Shown here piece after piece: positions 54,031-63,955 of a stretch of 64,000 nt of DNA. Below the pieces are notes generated by a model. The model was not told the origin of the DNA. It saw only the letters and a program-made list of their open reading frames with translations, and ran no database searches. Each line of letters opens with the position of its first letter. Positions within the stretch are counted from its first letter, which is position 1. Both the position numbers and the translations under genes were made by a program. Location: assembly GCA_017695065.1 (NCBI GenBank), contig JADILZ010000028.1, positions 61,113 through 125,112 on the forward strand, written 5' to 3'. This DNA comes from Candidatus Cryptobacteroides excrementipullorum. GTDB taxonomy: Bacteria > Bacteroidota > Bacteroidia > Bacteroidales > UBA932.

Positions 54031-55002
54031 CTAACTGCCGCATGGACGGTTGTCCCTTTCCCTTTTCCGCCACAGCTGCCAGCTGTTTATAAGGTTCTGC
54101 CACAGAATGTAGCTGCTGGGGGCAATAGCCACCACAGGGGAAAGATAAGTCACTGACACCCAGATAGCAAAGACAGTGTTCTTCTGTCCGAGACCTTGTC
54201 CTGCGCTGATCCTGTCCCCATAATGCCCGCCTATCGCCTTGCCGGCAGCAAACTGGGCCACGCATGCTACAAGCCCCACTGCGGCGAGCATCCACTTCAC
54301 GTGCCCCGGCAGACCGCTGCTCACCAGAGACCTGAGTGCCTGCCCTATCACCATCACCAGAGAAAGCGTCCAGAGATAGAAGGCGATGTTCCCGCAATAT
54401 TTCACGACGCCTGCATGCAGCCGAGGGAAGAACCTGCGCAGTATCATGGCAGTGATGAGAGGGAAAATAAGAAGAGGAAAGACCTTCTTCAGTATCACAG
54501 CAAACTGGAGGAAGAACGACATTCCGGTATGGTCCTCCACAAGAGGGAAAATGGCCGGGATCACCACTGCAGCCACCATGTTGCTTATAATGGTATAGGT
54601 AGTGAGCGACGGCTCATTGCCTCCAAGTTTCCCGGTAATGACAGCCGCAGCAGTAGCCGTCGGGCACACAAGGCAGACCATCGCACCCTCGGCAAGAGAA
54701 GCGTAGGCGAAATCAGGGAAGAAATGCAGCGGTACCGCTACCGCCAGGCATGAGACCACCTGGATCACGCACAGCCACACATGCCATTTCCTTATCTTCA
54801 TATCCCCGGGCTCAATCTTGCAGAACGTGAAAAACAGCATCATGAACAGCAAGACCGGCACAGTGAAATCCGACACTGCCATGGCTGCCGGCTTGAGAGG
54901 CCCCATCCACGGCACGAAATGGAACATAGCATACAACAGCACTCCTGTCAATATTCCAAGAGGCAGAGACCAGTTCTTCACGAATCTTATTATCATTCCC
55001 AT
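54031..55002 (-). CDS. BASS-type (bile acid:sodium symporter-like) transporter
   Basis: Multi-TM protein; PTATAAAVITGKLGGNEPSLTTYTIISNMVAAVVIP; GLGQKNTVFAIWVSVTYLSPVVAIAPSSYILWQN. Confidence 0.8.
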   Translation of the reverse strand: MGMIIRFVKNWSLPLGILTGVLLYAMFHFVPWMGPLKPAAMAVSDFTVPVLLFMMLFFTFCKIEPGDMKIRKWHVWLCVIQVVSCLAVAVPLHFFPDFAYASLAEGAMVCLVCPTATAAAVITGKLGGNEPSLTTYTIISNMVAAVVIPAIFPLVEDHTGMSFFLQFAVILKKVFPLLIFPLITAMILRRFFPRLHAGVVKYCGNIAFYLWTLSLVMVIGQALRSLVSSGLPGHVKWMLAAVGLVACVAQFAAGKAIGGHYGDRISAGQGLGQKNTVFAIWVSVTYLSPVVAIAPSSYILWQNLINSWQLWRKRERDNRPCGS

Positions 55003-55118
55003 TGGACAAACCCCGATGTTTCCCAGACAAGGCCGCAAAAATACATAAGATCGGGAAAAATCAGAAGCGGCTTCTAAAAAATTATTACATTTGTCCGGAT
55101 CAAACGTCCCGGAAAATC

Positions 55119-55994
55119 ATGAAAAGATTCGGCCTCATAGGATATCCTGTCAAGGGCTCTCTGAGCCCGCTCCTTTTCAGCGCCGGCTATCACGGAAAAT
55201 ACGGATATGACCTGATAGAAAAGCCTGTCTTCGAGGAGGCATACGCCCTTTTTCTGTCAGAATACCATGGAGTCAACGTGACAGCCCCGTTCAAGGAATA
55301 TGCATTCGCCAAAGCAGACACAGTATCCCCCGTATGCAGGAAAATCGGGGCGACAAACCTCCTGGTCAAGACAGGAACCGGGATTTCCGCATGCAATTCC
55401 GACTACACCGGCATAAGGATGAGCATCCTGGAGAATCTGCTTCCGCAGCTGAAGGGAGAGGACAGCCGGAATGCAGCGGGGATGATACAGTCCGCCTACG
55501 GACACATACCGCAGGCCCTCGTTGTAGGATGCGGCGGAGCCGGACGGGCGGCGGCGGTGGCAGCAGCAGAGCTTGGCATGCATACGGTCTTGATGAACAG
55601 GACTACAGCAAGAGCCGAAGCGATAGCCGGACAGCTTCCGGAATACGGATTCGGCATAAGCGGTATAGAATATTTCCCCGAAGTCTTCCACCAGAGCGAT
55701 ATCATCATATACACCCTCCCGGGAAAACTTGAGACCCTGGATGCAGCCGTATCCGGACAGGGCATGGCAAGAGACAGAGAACGGACCGGCCCGAAACTCA
55801 TACTGGAAGCCAATTACAAGACCCCATCGTTCACCCATGCCGCCATCGATGCCCTGCGTGGAGAATACCCTGGGCTGAGATACGTAAGCGGACTGCGCTG
55901 GCTCCTGCACCAGGCGGCAGGAGGATACAGGCTGTTCACAGGTGAGGAGCCGGATTTCAAGGCCATGGAACAGGCACTGACAAACCATCTATAA
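55119..55994 (+). CDS. aroE: Shikimate dehydrogenase
   Basis: MKRFGLIGYPVKGSLSPLLFSAGYH, GVNVTAPFKEYAFAKAD, GATNLLVKT, VVGCGGAGRAAAVAAAELGMHTVLMNRTTARAEAIA. Confidence 0.93.
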   Translation: MKRFGLIGYPVKGSLSPLLFSAGYHGKYGYDLIEKPVFEEAYALFLSEYHGVNVTAPFKEYAFAKADTVSPVCRKIGATNLLVKTGTGISACNSDYTGIRMSILENLLPQLKGEDSRNAAGMIQSAYGHIPQALVVGCGGAGRAAAVAAAELGMHTVLMNRTTARAEAIAGQLPEYGFGISGIEYFPEVFHQSDIIIYTLPGKLETLDAAVSGQGMARDRERTGPKLILEANYKTPSFTHAAIDALRGEYPGLRYVSGLRWLLHQAAGGYRLFTGEEPDFKAMEQALTNHL

Positions 55995-56007
55995 AACAAC
56001 TTGCAAA

Positions 56008-56931
56008 ATGAAGAAAACATTAATCGCAGCCGCAGCGGCATCAGCCATCCTCCTTTCTGCGGCTTCCTGCAACCAGAGCGGCAACGCAGGACCGGAAGGC
56101 CCTGTTGCAGGTCATGTCATCTACATCGGACTTGACGGCTGGGGAGCCTACAGCCTTCCTGAAGCAGAAATGCCAGCCGTGAAATCACTCATGGAGAAAG
56201 GATGCTGGACCCTGCAGAAACGTACTGTACTGCCTTCATCAAGCGCACCGAACTGGGCATCCATGTTCATGGGGGCCGGCCCCGAACTCCACGGCTACAC
56301 CACATGGGGTTCCCGGCATCCTGAACTCCCGTCAAGAGTTATCCTGAAGCACAACATCTTCCCTACCATCTTCCAGGTAGCCAGGGATTCATACCTGGAG
56401 GCTGAAATCGGAGTGCTCTATGACTGGAGCGGAATCAAGTACCTCGTGGACACATTGTCGCTCAGTTACCACGCACAGTCCCCCGACTACCAGAAATATC
56501 CGGGCGGACTATGCGACATGGCCGAGAAATATATAAAAGAGAAAAAGCCCATGCTGCTGGCAGTCTGCTTCGACGAGCCGGACCACACCGGACACACCGC
56601 CGGGCATGACACCCCGGAGTATTATGCAAAGCTCAAAGAGCTTGACGGCTACATCGGAAGGATATTGAAGGCCGCGGAAGAGGCCGGCATATACGATGAC
56701 ACCGTTTTCATAATCACATCCGACCATGGAGGGACAGGCACAGGGCACGGCGGCATAACCATGCAGGAGATGGAGACACCTTTCATCATTGCCGGGAAAG
56801 GGATCAGGCAGGGAGGAGAGATTTCCGGAAGCATGATGCAGTACGATGTGGCATCCACTATGGCCTATATGCTGGATGCAGACCAGCCTCAGGTCTGGAT
56901 CGGACGGCCGATGACAGAAGTATTTGAGTGA
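56008..56931 (+). CDS. Alkaline phosphatase family/type I phosphodiesterase-nucleotide pyrophosphatase lipoprotein
   Basis: Lipobox LLSAASC; HVIYIGLDGWGAY, LPSSSAPNWASMFMG, FDEPDHTGHTAGHDTPEYY, TSDHGGTGTGHGG. Confidence 0.93.
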   Translation: MKKTLIAAAAASAILLSAASCNQSGNAGPEGPVAGHVIYIGLDGWGAYSLPEAEMPAVKSLMEKGCWTLQKRTVLPSSSAPNWASMFMGAGPELHGYTTWGSRHPELPSRVILKHNIFPTIFQVARDSYLEAEIGVLYDWSGIKYLVDTLSLSYHAQSPDYQKYPGGLCDMAEKYIKEKKPMLLAVCFDEPDHTGHTAGHDTPEYYAKLKELDGYIGRILKAAEEAGIYDDTVFIITSDHGGTGTGHGGITMQEMETPFIIAGKGIRQGGEISGSMMQYDVASTMAYMLDADQPQVWIGRPMTEVFE

Positions 56932-56978
56932 CAGGCCAAACCGCAGAAGGCTCAAGGCACAGACCGGAAGAACAGGAG

Positions 56979-57009
56979 AATTGCCCGGAAAATTTTCGGG
57001 CAATTTTTT
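56979..57009 (+). terminator. Rho-independent terminator after the phosphodiesterase gene
   Basis: aattgcccg-gaaaatttt-cgggcaatt followed by ttttcg. Confidence 0.85.
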
Positions 57010-57062
57010 CGTTTCTATTGAATTAATGAGTAACTTGCGCTGTTAAAAAATTCTTAAATTCT

Positions 57063-57581
57063 ATGTCACTTAATAAAGTAATGCTGATCGGCAACGTGGG
57101 GAGGGATCCGGAAATACGGTACATCGACAATTCCGGGAATGCGAAAGTGGCCTCGTTCACACTGGCAACCACCGAGAGATACCGTGACCGAAACGGGGAA
57201 ATGAAGGAAAACACAGAATGGCACAACATTGTCGCATGGAGGAACTCCGCCGACATTGTCGAACGCTTCGTAAAGAAAGGGACACAGCTGTATATAGAAG
57301 GGCGCATAAGGACACGTTCATGGGATGACCAGAGCGGCAACAAGCGTTATACGACAGAAATACTGGCCGATAACCTCCAGCTTCTCGGCAGAAAGGCCGA
57401 CAACCCTGCTTCTCAGGGAGGCTACCAGGCCCAGCCGCAGGGAGGCTACGGAGCCCCGGCCCAGAACAGTTACCAGCAGAACAGCTATCAGCAGCACAGC
57501 CAGCCGGCATACCAGCAGCCGGTACAGCAGCCCCAGCCGGCCGCATCGGAAGACCTTCCGGAAGACGACCTTCCGTTCTGA
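57063..57581 (+). CDS. ssb: Single-stranded DNA-binding protein
   Basis: OB-fold MSLNKVMLIGNVGRDPEIRYIDNSGNAKVASFTLATTERY; Gln/Tyr-rich linker; acidic tip EDLPEDDLPF. Confidence 0.97.
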   Translation: MSLNKVMLIGNVGRDPEIRYIDNSGNAKVASFTLATTERYRDRNGEMKENTEWHNIVAWRNSADIVERFVKKGTQLYIEGRIRTRSWDDQSGNKRYTTEILADNLQLLGRKADNPASQGGYQAQPQGGYGAPAQNSYQQNSYQQHSQPAYQQPVQQPQPAASEDLPEDDLPF

Positions 57582-57613
57582 ATCAGAAACCAACTTATAA
57601 CACTCCAGTCATC

Positions 57614-58873
57614 ATGGCATTAGACGTAGTATTGGGCCTTCAGTGGGGAGATGAAGGCAAAGGCAAAATCGTGGATGTACTCGCAGGACGCTACCCTATC
57701 GTGGCACGGTTCCAGGGAGGCCCTAACGCGGGACATTCGCTTCATTTCGACGGAAAAAGCTTCGTGCTCAGATCCATACCTTCCGGAATATTCAGGGAAG
57801 ATGCCGTCAACGTTATAGGGAACGGAGTCGTGCTCGACCCTATCACATTCAGACAGGAATGTGAAAACATCCGAAAGACAGGCGTACCTGTAGAGGAAAG
57901 GATAGTGATAGGCAAGAAAGCGCATCTCATACTGCCTACACACCGGCTCCTGGACGCTGCAAACGAGGCAGCGATGGGCAAAGGGAAGATAGGCTCCACC
58001 CTAAAGGGCATCGGTCCGACATATACTGACAAGGTAAGCCGCAACGGACTCCGCGTAGGGGACATCCTTGCAGAGGACTTCCATGAAAGATACGGCAAAC
58101 TGAAGGCAAGGCATGTAAGGCAGCTGCAGCAGATGGGCTACGCATGTGACCCGGATGCAGAAGAGGCCGCATTCATGGAGGCTGTAGCATACCTCAGGAA
58201 GTTCAGGCTCATAGACTGTGAATACTTCATAAACAAGGAGCTCGAGACCAGATCAGTGCTCGCGGAAGGGGCTCAAGGCTCGATGCTGGACATAGACTAC
58301 GGCTCATACCCGTTCGTGACATCATCATCCACAGCCTGTGCCGGAGCATGTATCGGACTCGGGGTGCCTCCTCACAAGATAGGACATGTGTATGGCATAT
58401 TCAAGGCATACTGCACCAGGGTCGGGAGCGGGCCTTTCCCTACGGAGCTGTTCGACCAGACCGGAGAGAAGCTCAGGGAGATAGGCCATGAGTTCGGCGC
58501 CGTAACAGGAAGACCGAGACGTACCGGATGGCTCGACCTGGTCGCACTGAAATATGCGGTGATGATCAGCGGAGTGACAGACCTCATCATGATGAAATCC
58601 GACTGTCTCGACTCTTTCGAGACCATCAAGGTATGCACATCATACATAGTGGACGGCAAAGAGACAGACCAGGTGCCGTTCGACACATACGCACATATCG
58701 AGCCGGTATATACGGAATTCAAGGGCTGGAACACGGACCTGACAGGATGCCGCACGGAAAGCGGGCTGCCGGCCGAATTCAGGAATTACATAGATTTCAT
58801 GGAAAAGTATCTCGGGGTCCCTATCAGGATCATCTCGCTCGGGCCTGACAGAGATGCCACCATAATGCGTTAA
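57614..58873 (+). CDS. purA: Adenylosuccinate synthetase
   Basis: VVLGLQWGDEGKGKIVDVLAGRYPIVARFQGGPNAGHSL; GSTLKGIGPTYTDKVSRNGLRVGD; EGAQGSMLDIDYGSYPFVTSSS. Confidence 0.97.
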   Translation: MALDVVLGLQWGDEGKGKIVDVLAGRYPIVARFQGGPNAGHSLHFDGKSFVLRSIPSGIFREDAVNVIGNGVVLDPITFRQECENIRKTGVPVEERIVIGKKAHLILPTHRLLDAANEAAMGKGKIGSTLKGIGPTYTDKVSRNGLRVGDILAEDFHERYGKLKARHVRQLQQMGYACDPDAEEAAFMEAVAYLRKFRLIDCEYFINKELETRSVLAEGAQGSMLDIDYGSYPFVTSSSTACAGACIGLGVPPHKIGHVYGIFKAYCTRVGSGPFPTELFDQTGEKLREIGHEFGAVTGRPRRTGWLDLVALKYAVMISGVTDLIMMKSDCLDSFETIKVCTSYIVDGKETDQVPFDTYAHIEPVYTEFKGWNTDLTGCRTESGLPAEFRNYIDFMEKYLGVPIRIISLGPDRDATIMR

Positions 58874-58890
58874 CATTCTCTACCCATAAA

Positions 58891-60282
58891 ATGACAGGAA
58901 CAAGCAAGCTGCTGAGAGACAGCAAGAATACAAGATGGGGGATGCTGCTCATCATATCATTTGTGATGTTTGCGGCATATATAGCCTCCGACAACATATT
59001 CTCTGTGGAGAAGACCCTCATGGACCCTGTGACATACGGGGTCACCCAAGTGGAATATGACAACCTGGCAGGTGCCTACTCCATCTTCAACGTCTATCTT
59101 CTGATGCTCATATTCGGAGGGCTCATACTGGACAAGATGGGAATAAGGTTCACCGGGATAATGTCCTGCCTTCTGATGGTCGCGGGTATAGGTATGCTCA
59201 CGTGGTCCCTGTTCGACCTTCGCGGGCTGGTGGCAGCCGGGACAGAAACCGGATACACCAACTTCCTCGGAGCGAAACTCAGGACCCCGGTATTCTGGGC
59301 GGTGATGGGTATCGGCATATACGGTGTCGGAGCTGAAATCGGCGGAATCACAGCCACCAAAGCGATAGCCAAATGGTTCACAGGCTATGAGATGGCCCTT
59401 GCAATGGGGCTGCAGCTCGCCCTCGCGCGGCTCGGGACAGGGATTGCATACGGGGCCACTCCGGTGATAGTCAGCGCCGCCAACGGGAATGTCGGCATCG
59501 CGGTGCTCATCGGGCTGGTACTTCTCTGTATCGGACTTGTAGCCTTCCTTTTCTACAGCATATATGACAAGCGGCTGGACAGGCAGATAGCGGAAGCCGG
59601 AATGAGGGACAGCACAGGCTCTCCCGAAGACGAATTCCACTTCAAGGACACCGTCCAGGTGATAAAGAATCCTGCATTCTGGATGATCGCTTTCCTGTGC
59701 CTGCTGTTCTATGCTGCAGTGAACCCGTTCCTCAAATACTCCACAGGCATGATGATAAGCAAGTTCGGAGTAAGTGACACACTTGCCGGCCTGTTCCCGC
59801 TCATCCTCCCTATGGGATGCATAGTGCTGACCCCGCTTTTCGGAGGTATATATGACAGGAAAGGGCACGGCGCCGACCTGATGATATTCGGTGCAGTACT
59901 CATAACATGCGTACACCTTCTTTTCTCTGCCCCGTTCATCACCAGCAAATGGATCGCCCTCATCCTCATGGCACTGCTCGGAGTGGGATACGCCATGCTC
60001 CCGTCTGCCATGTGGCCGTCCATCGCCAAGATAATGCCTGCCAAACTGCTCGGGACGACAATGGCACTTACATTCTACATACAGAACATCGGATTCATCT
60101 TCGTTCCCAAGGCTATCGGGGCGATAAAGGAAGCCACAGACGACAACTACACCTATGTAATGCTGTTCTTTGCCGGCCTGGGAGTCATTGCGATGCTGCT
60201 GTCTGTATGTGTCAAGATACTGGACAAGAAGAAAGGATACGGACTGCAGATACCTAATATCAAAAGCGACAGACCAGAATAA
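58891..60282 (+). CDS. MFS transporter
   Basis: 12-TM-like MFS profile; LIFGGLILDKMGIRFTGIMSCLLM; LFGGIYDRKGHGADLMIFG. Confidence 0.9.
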   Translation: MTGTSKLLRDSKNTRWGMLLIISFVMFAAYIASDNIFSVEKTLMDPVTYGVTQVEYDNLAGAYSIFNVYLLMLIFGGLILDKMGIRFTGIMSCLLMVAGIGMLTWSLFDLRGLVAAGTETGYTNFLGAKLRTPVFWAVMGIGIYGVGAEIGGITATKAIAKWFTGYEMALAMGLQLALARLGTGIAYGATPVIVSAANGNVGIAVLIGLVLLCIGLVAFLFYSIYDKRLDRQIAEAGMRDSTGSPEDEFHFKDTVQVIKNPAFWMIAFLCLLFYAAVNPFLKYSTGMMISKFGVSDTLAGLFPLILPMGCIVLTPLFGGIYDRKGHGADLMIFGAVLITCVHLLFSAPFITSKWIALILMALLGVGYAMLPSAMWPSIAKIMPAKLLGTTMALTFYIQNIGFIFVPKAIGAIKEATDDNYTYVMLFFAGLGVIAMLLSVCVKILDKKKGYGLQIPNIKSDRPE

Positions 60283-60295
60283 CCGTTATAAAGGA

Positions 60296-62212
60296 ATGAC
60301 ATTTCTCGACAAAGTCGAATCACCGTCTGACATCAGGGGCTTCAGCATAGAGGATCTCAGGGTTCTCTGTGCTGAAATCCGTGAATACATGATAGAATGT
60401 TGTGCAAAGAACCCGGGACACCTGGGGTCAAGCCTCGGGGCGGTAGAACTCATCGTGGGACTGCACTACGTCTATGACACGCCCAAGGACAAGCTGGTGT
60501 TCGATGTCGGACACCAGGCATACGCTCACAAGATCCTGACAGGAAGGCGAGACGCTTTCCGCCTTAACAGGAAAAGGGAGGGCATAAGCGGTTTCACCAA
60601 GCGGAGCGAAAGCATCTATGATGTCTTCGGGGCAGGACATTCGTCCACATCCATATCCGCAGCACTCGGGCTGGCCGAATCGGCCAAGCTCCTCGGCACA
60701 GGAGAAAAAGTAGTGGCGGTCATCGGGGACGGGGCACTGTCCGGAGGGCTGGCATTCGAAGGACTCAACAACGCAGGCACAAGCAAGACAGACCTGCTCG
60801 TCATCATCAACGACAACAACATCTCCATAGACAAGAACATCGGGGCAATACACGAGCACCTGCTCCGGATCACAACGGATCCCACATACAACAAGATAAA
60901 GAACCATGTCTGGAACCGGATAGGAGAAGGGACCTTCCGGAAAATGCTCCAGAAATTCATAGTGAACACCAAGTCCTCCATAGTGAGCTCGTCCGGAGGG
61001 GCGCTGTTCGAGTCCCTCGGCTTCAGATACTTCGGGCCGATAGACGGAAACGACATAGCACAGGTCGTGGACACCCTATCGAGGCTCAGGGAGATAAAGG
61101 GCCCGAGAATCCTTCACACCATCACGACCAAAGGGAAAGGATATGCCCCGGCAGAAGAGCAGCAGACCATCTGGCATGCACCGGGGATGTTCGACCCTGT
61201 GACAGGAAAAAGGATAAAGCCGGCAGGACATGCCGAAAGCCGGTACCAGGACGTGTTCGGTGAAGTCCTCCTCGAGCTGGCAAGGTCCGACAGTAGGATT
61301 GTGGGAATCACGCCGGCGATGGCTACAGGCTGCGGCATGGACCTTCTCGCCAGAGAGATGCCAGAGCGCTTCTTCGATGTAGGTATTGCAGAAGAACACG
61401 CGGTGACCTTCTCGGCAGGACTGGCGGCCGGAGGGATGAAACCGTTCTGCAACATCTACTCATCGTTCTCCCAGCGGGCATACGACCAGATCATACACGA
61501 TGTAGCCCTGCAGCAGCTTCCTGTAGTACTATGCCTGGACAGAAGCGGGCTGGTAGGTGAAGACGGGGCTACCCACCACGGGAACTTCGACATAGCGGCA
61601 TACCGCAGCATACCAGGCACAATAATATCCGCACCGAGAAACGAGACGGAACTGAAAAACCTGATGTACACCGCACTCAAATCCGAGACAGGCCCGTTCA
61701 TAATCAGATACCCGAGAGGATATGGCGAGGGCGTGGACTGGAGGGGCAGCCAGTTCGAGGAATACGCCATCGGAAAATCGGAAGAGCTTCTCCAGGGAAA
61801 AGACGTGGCCGTAATAGCAGCAGGCCCGTCCGCGAACAGGGCATACGAAGCCGCCCAGAGATATAAAGAAGAGCACGGGATATGTCCGGCTGTGTATAAT
61901 ATAAGGTTTATCAAGCCTGCCGACATTGCCCTGCTGGAAAAGGCAGGCGCGGATTTCCAGACAATAATAACGGTAGAAGACGGAGCACTGGCCGGAGGAC
62001 TGTACGGTGAAGTATGCGAATTCTTCGCAGGGAAACCGGGAAGACCGGAAATCAAAGGGATCGGAATACCCGACAGATTCATAGAACAGGGCTCTCAGGA
62101 AGAGGAAAGAAGGGAATGTGGACTCGACAGCGAGGGGATATACCGCTGCATTGAGGAAGAAATGAAAAAATCTTGCAAAAAAGATCAAAAAGTTTTGGAA
62201 AGTAAGAATTAA
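60296..62212 (+). CDS. dxs: 1-deoxy-D-xylulose-5-phosphate synthase
   Basis: KNPGHLGSSLGAVELIVGLHYVYDTPKDKLVFDVGHQAYAHKILTGR; VIGDGALSGGLAFEGLNNAG; FDVGIAEEHAVTFSAGLA; DRSGLVGEDGATHHG. Confidence 0.97.
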   Translation: MTFLDKVESPSDIRGFSIEDLRVLCAEIREYMIECCAKNPGHLGSSLGAVELIVGLHYVYDTPKDKLVFDVGHQAYAHKILTGRRDAFRLNRKREGISGFTKRSESIYDVFGAGHSSTSISAALGLAESAKLLGTGEKVVAVIGDGALSGGLAFEGLNNAGTSKTDLLVIINDNNISIDKNIGAIHEHLLRITTDPTYNKIKNHVWNRIGEGTFRKMLQKFIVNTKSSIVSSSGGALFESLGFRYFGPIDGNDIAQVVDTLSRLREIKGPRILHTITTKGKGYAPAEEQQTIWHAPGMFDPVTGKRIKPAGHAESRYQDVFGEVLLELARSDSRIVGITPAMATGCGMDLLAREMPERFFDVGIAEEHAVTFSAGLAAGGMKPFCNIYSSFSQRAYDQIIHDVALQQLPVVLCLDRSGLVGEDGATHHGNFDIAAYRSIPGTIISAPRNETELKNLMYTALKSETGPFIIRYPRGYGEGVDWRGSQFEEYAIGKSEELLQGKDVAVIAAGPSANRAYEAAQRYKEEHGICPAVYNIRFIKPADIALLEKAGADFQTIITVEDGALAGGLYGEVCEFFAGKPGRPEIKGIGIPDRFIEQGSQEEERRECGLDSEGIYRCIEEEMKKSCKKDQKVLESKN

Positions 62213-62254
62213 TATCTATCTTTGCAGTCCCTTTTGGGAAATGAGTCATCAAAA

Positions 62255-62328
62255 GCCGATGTAGCTCAGTTGGCCAGAGCACGTGATTTGTAATCTCGGG
62301 GTCGTGGGTTCGATTCCCTCCATCGGCT
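62255..62328 (+). tRNA. tRNA-Thr(TGT)
   Basis: Cloverleaf GCCGATG...CATCGGC; anticodon loop TTTGTAA. Confidence 0.95.
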
Positions 62329-62347
62329 CAAAAAACAAAGTTCTTTT

Positions 62348-62430
62348 GGGAGAATACCAGAGTGGCCAAATGGGGCAGACTGTAAATCTGCTGGTTTATA
62401 CCTTCGGTGGTTCGAATCCATCTTCTCCCA
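62348..62430 (+). tRNA. tRNA-Tyr(GTA)
   Basis: Type II tRNA with variable arm; anticodon region CAGACTGTAAATCTG. Confidence 0.95.
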
Positions 62431-62440
62431 CAAACTTCAG

Positions 62441-62513
62441 GCGGAAGTAGCTCAGTTGGTAGAGCATTAGCCTTCCAAGCTAAGGGTCGCGGGTTCGAAC
62501 CTCGTCTTCCGCT
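62441..62513 (+). tRNA. tRNA-Gly(TCC)
   Basis: GCGGAAG...CTTCCGC; anticodon loop CTTCCAA. Confidence 0.95.
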
Positions 62514-62521
62514 CAAACTAC

Positions 62522-62593
62522 GCCAGTGTAGCTCAGGGGTAGAGCGCTTCCTTGGTAAGGAAGAGGTCATGAGTTCAAATCTCATCACCGGCT
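62522..62593 (+). tRNA. tRNA-Thr(GGT)
   Basis: Anticodon stem-loop CTTCC-TTGGTAA-GGAAG; acceptor GCCAGTG/CACCGGC with one A-C mismatch. Confidence 0.93.
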
Positions 62594-62643
62594 CTGCTTT
62601 TTTTGTATATACAGGGATATAATACAACATAAACAATAAAATT

Positions 62644-63831
62644 ATGGCTAAAGAAACCTTTAAAAGAGACAAACCGCACGTTAACATCGGTACTATCGGC
62701 CATGTTGACCACGGTAAAACTACTTTGACTGCAGCTATTACGACTGTACTTGCAAAGCAGGGTCTTTCTGAGCTCCGTTCATTCGACTCAATCGATAACG
62801 CTCCTGAGGAGAAAGAGCGTGGTATCACAATCAACACTGCACACGTAGAGTACCAGACAGCAACACGTCACTATGCACACGTTGACTGCCCGGGCCACGC
62901 CGACTATGTGAAGAACATGGTAACAGGTGCAGCACAGATGGACGGTGCAATCCTCGTAGTAGCAGCAACTGACGGTCCTATGCCTCAGACTCGTGAGCAC
63001 ATCCTTCTCGCTCGTCAGGTGAACGTCCCAAGAATCGTTGTATTCCTTAACAAGGTTGACCTTGTTGATGACCCTGAGATGCTCGACCTCGTAGAGATGG
63101 AAGTTCGTGACCTCCTTTCATTCTACAACTTCGACGGAGAGAACGCTCCGGTAATCCGCGGCTCTGCCCTCGGTGCACTCAACGGCGATCCTCAGTACGA
63201 GGCAAAGATCATGGAGCTCATGGATGCAGTTGACTCTTACATTCCTATCCCTCCACGTGACAACGAGAAACCGTTCCTTATGCCTATCGAGGACATCTTC
63301 TCAATCACAGGACGTGGTACAGTAGCAACAGGTCGTATCGAGACAGGCGTTATCCACACTGGTGACGAGGTTGAGATCGTAGGTCTCGGTGAAGAGCCTA
63401 AGAAGACAGTTGTTACAGGTGTCGAGATGTTCCGCAAGATTCTCGACGAAGGAGAGGCTGGAGACAACGTAGGACTTCTCCTCCGTGGTATCGACAAGAA
63501 AGAGATCAAGAGAGGACAGGTACTTGCAAAACCAGGTACAATTCATCCTCACCAGAAATTCCAGGCTGAGATTTACGTTCTTAAGAAAGACGAAGGTGGT
63601 CGTCATACTCCATTCCACAACCACTACCGTCCTCAGTTCTTCATCCGTACACTTGACATCACAGGAGAGATTTCTCTTCCAGAGGGTGTAGAGATGGTAA
63701 TGCCTGGAGATAACGTGACTATCACTGTAGAACTCATCTACCCGGTAGCCCTCAATGAAGGTCTCCGTTTCGCAATCCGCGAAGGTGGACGTACAGTAGG
63801 TGCTGGTCAGGTAACCAAGATTATCGAATAA
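62644..63831 (+). CDS. tuf: Elongation factor Tu
   Basis: [77 protein letters not shown]. Confidence 0.99.
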   Translation: MAKETFKRDKPHVNIGTIGHVDHGKTTLTAAITTVLAKQGLSELRSFDSIDNAPEEKERGITINTAHVEYQTATRHYAHVDCPGHADYVKNMVTGAAQMDGAILVVAATDGPMPQTREHILLARQVNVPRIVVFLNKVDLVDDPEMLDLVEMEVRDLLSFYNFDGENAPVIRGSALGALNGDPQYEAKIMELMDAVDSYIPIPPRDNEKPFLMPIEDIFSITGRGTVATGRIETGVIHTGDEVEIVGLGEEPKKTVVTGVEMFRKILDEGEAGDNVGLLLRGIDKKEIKRGQVLAKPGTIHPHQKFQAEIYVLKKDEGGRHTPFHNHYRPQFFIRTLDITGEISLPEGVEMVMPGDNVTITVELIYPVALNEGLRFAIREGGRTVGAGQVTKIIE

Positions 63832-63849
63832 TCTCGATCCAGATAAGAC

Positions 63850-63884
63850 AAGCGGGTGCCCGAAAAAAAGACGCCCGCTTTTAT
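63850..63884 (+). terminator. Hairpin terminator/attenuator between tuf and tRNA-Trp
   Basis: aagcgggtg...cgcccgctt (9-bp stem, one G-U) followed by ttat. Confidence 0.75.
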
Positions 63885-63955
63885 AGGGGAATAGAACAAG
63901 GGTAGTTCAGCGGTCTCCAAAACCGTCGATGTGGGTTCGAATCCTGCTTCCCCTG
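63885..63955 (+). tRNA. tRNA-Trp(CCA)
   Basis: AGGGGAATAGAACAAGGGTAGTTCAGCGGTCTCCAAAACCGTCGATGTGGGTTCGAATCCTGCTTCCCCTG; loop CTCCAAA. Confidence 0.95.

Noticed and set aside
58957-59916. 319 aa minus-strand ORF opposite the MFS gene
   Set aside because: Tyr/His/Glu-rich antisense frame of a transmembrane protein; no domain.
60170-60295. N-terminal extension of Dxs in the ORF track
   Set aside because: Overlaps the MFS gene in another frame; the Dxs start at 60296 fits the family.
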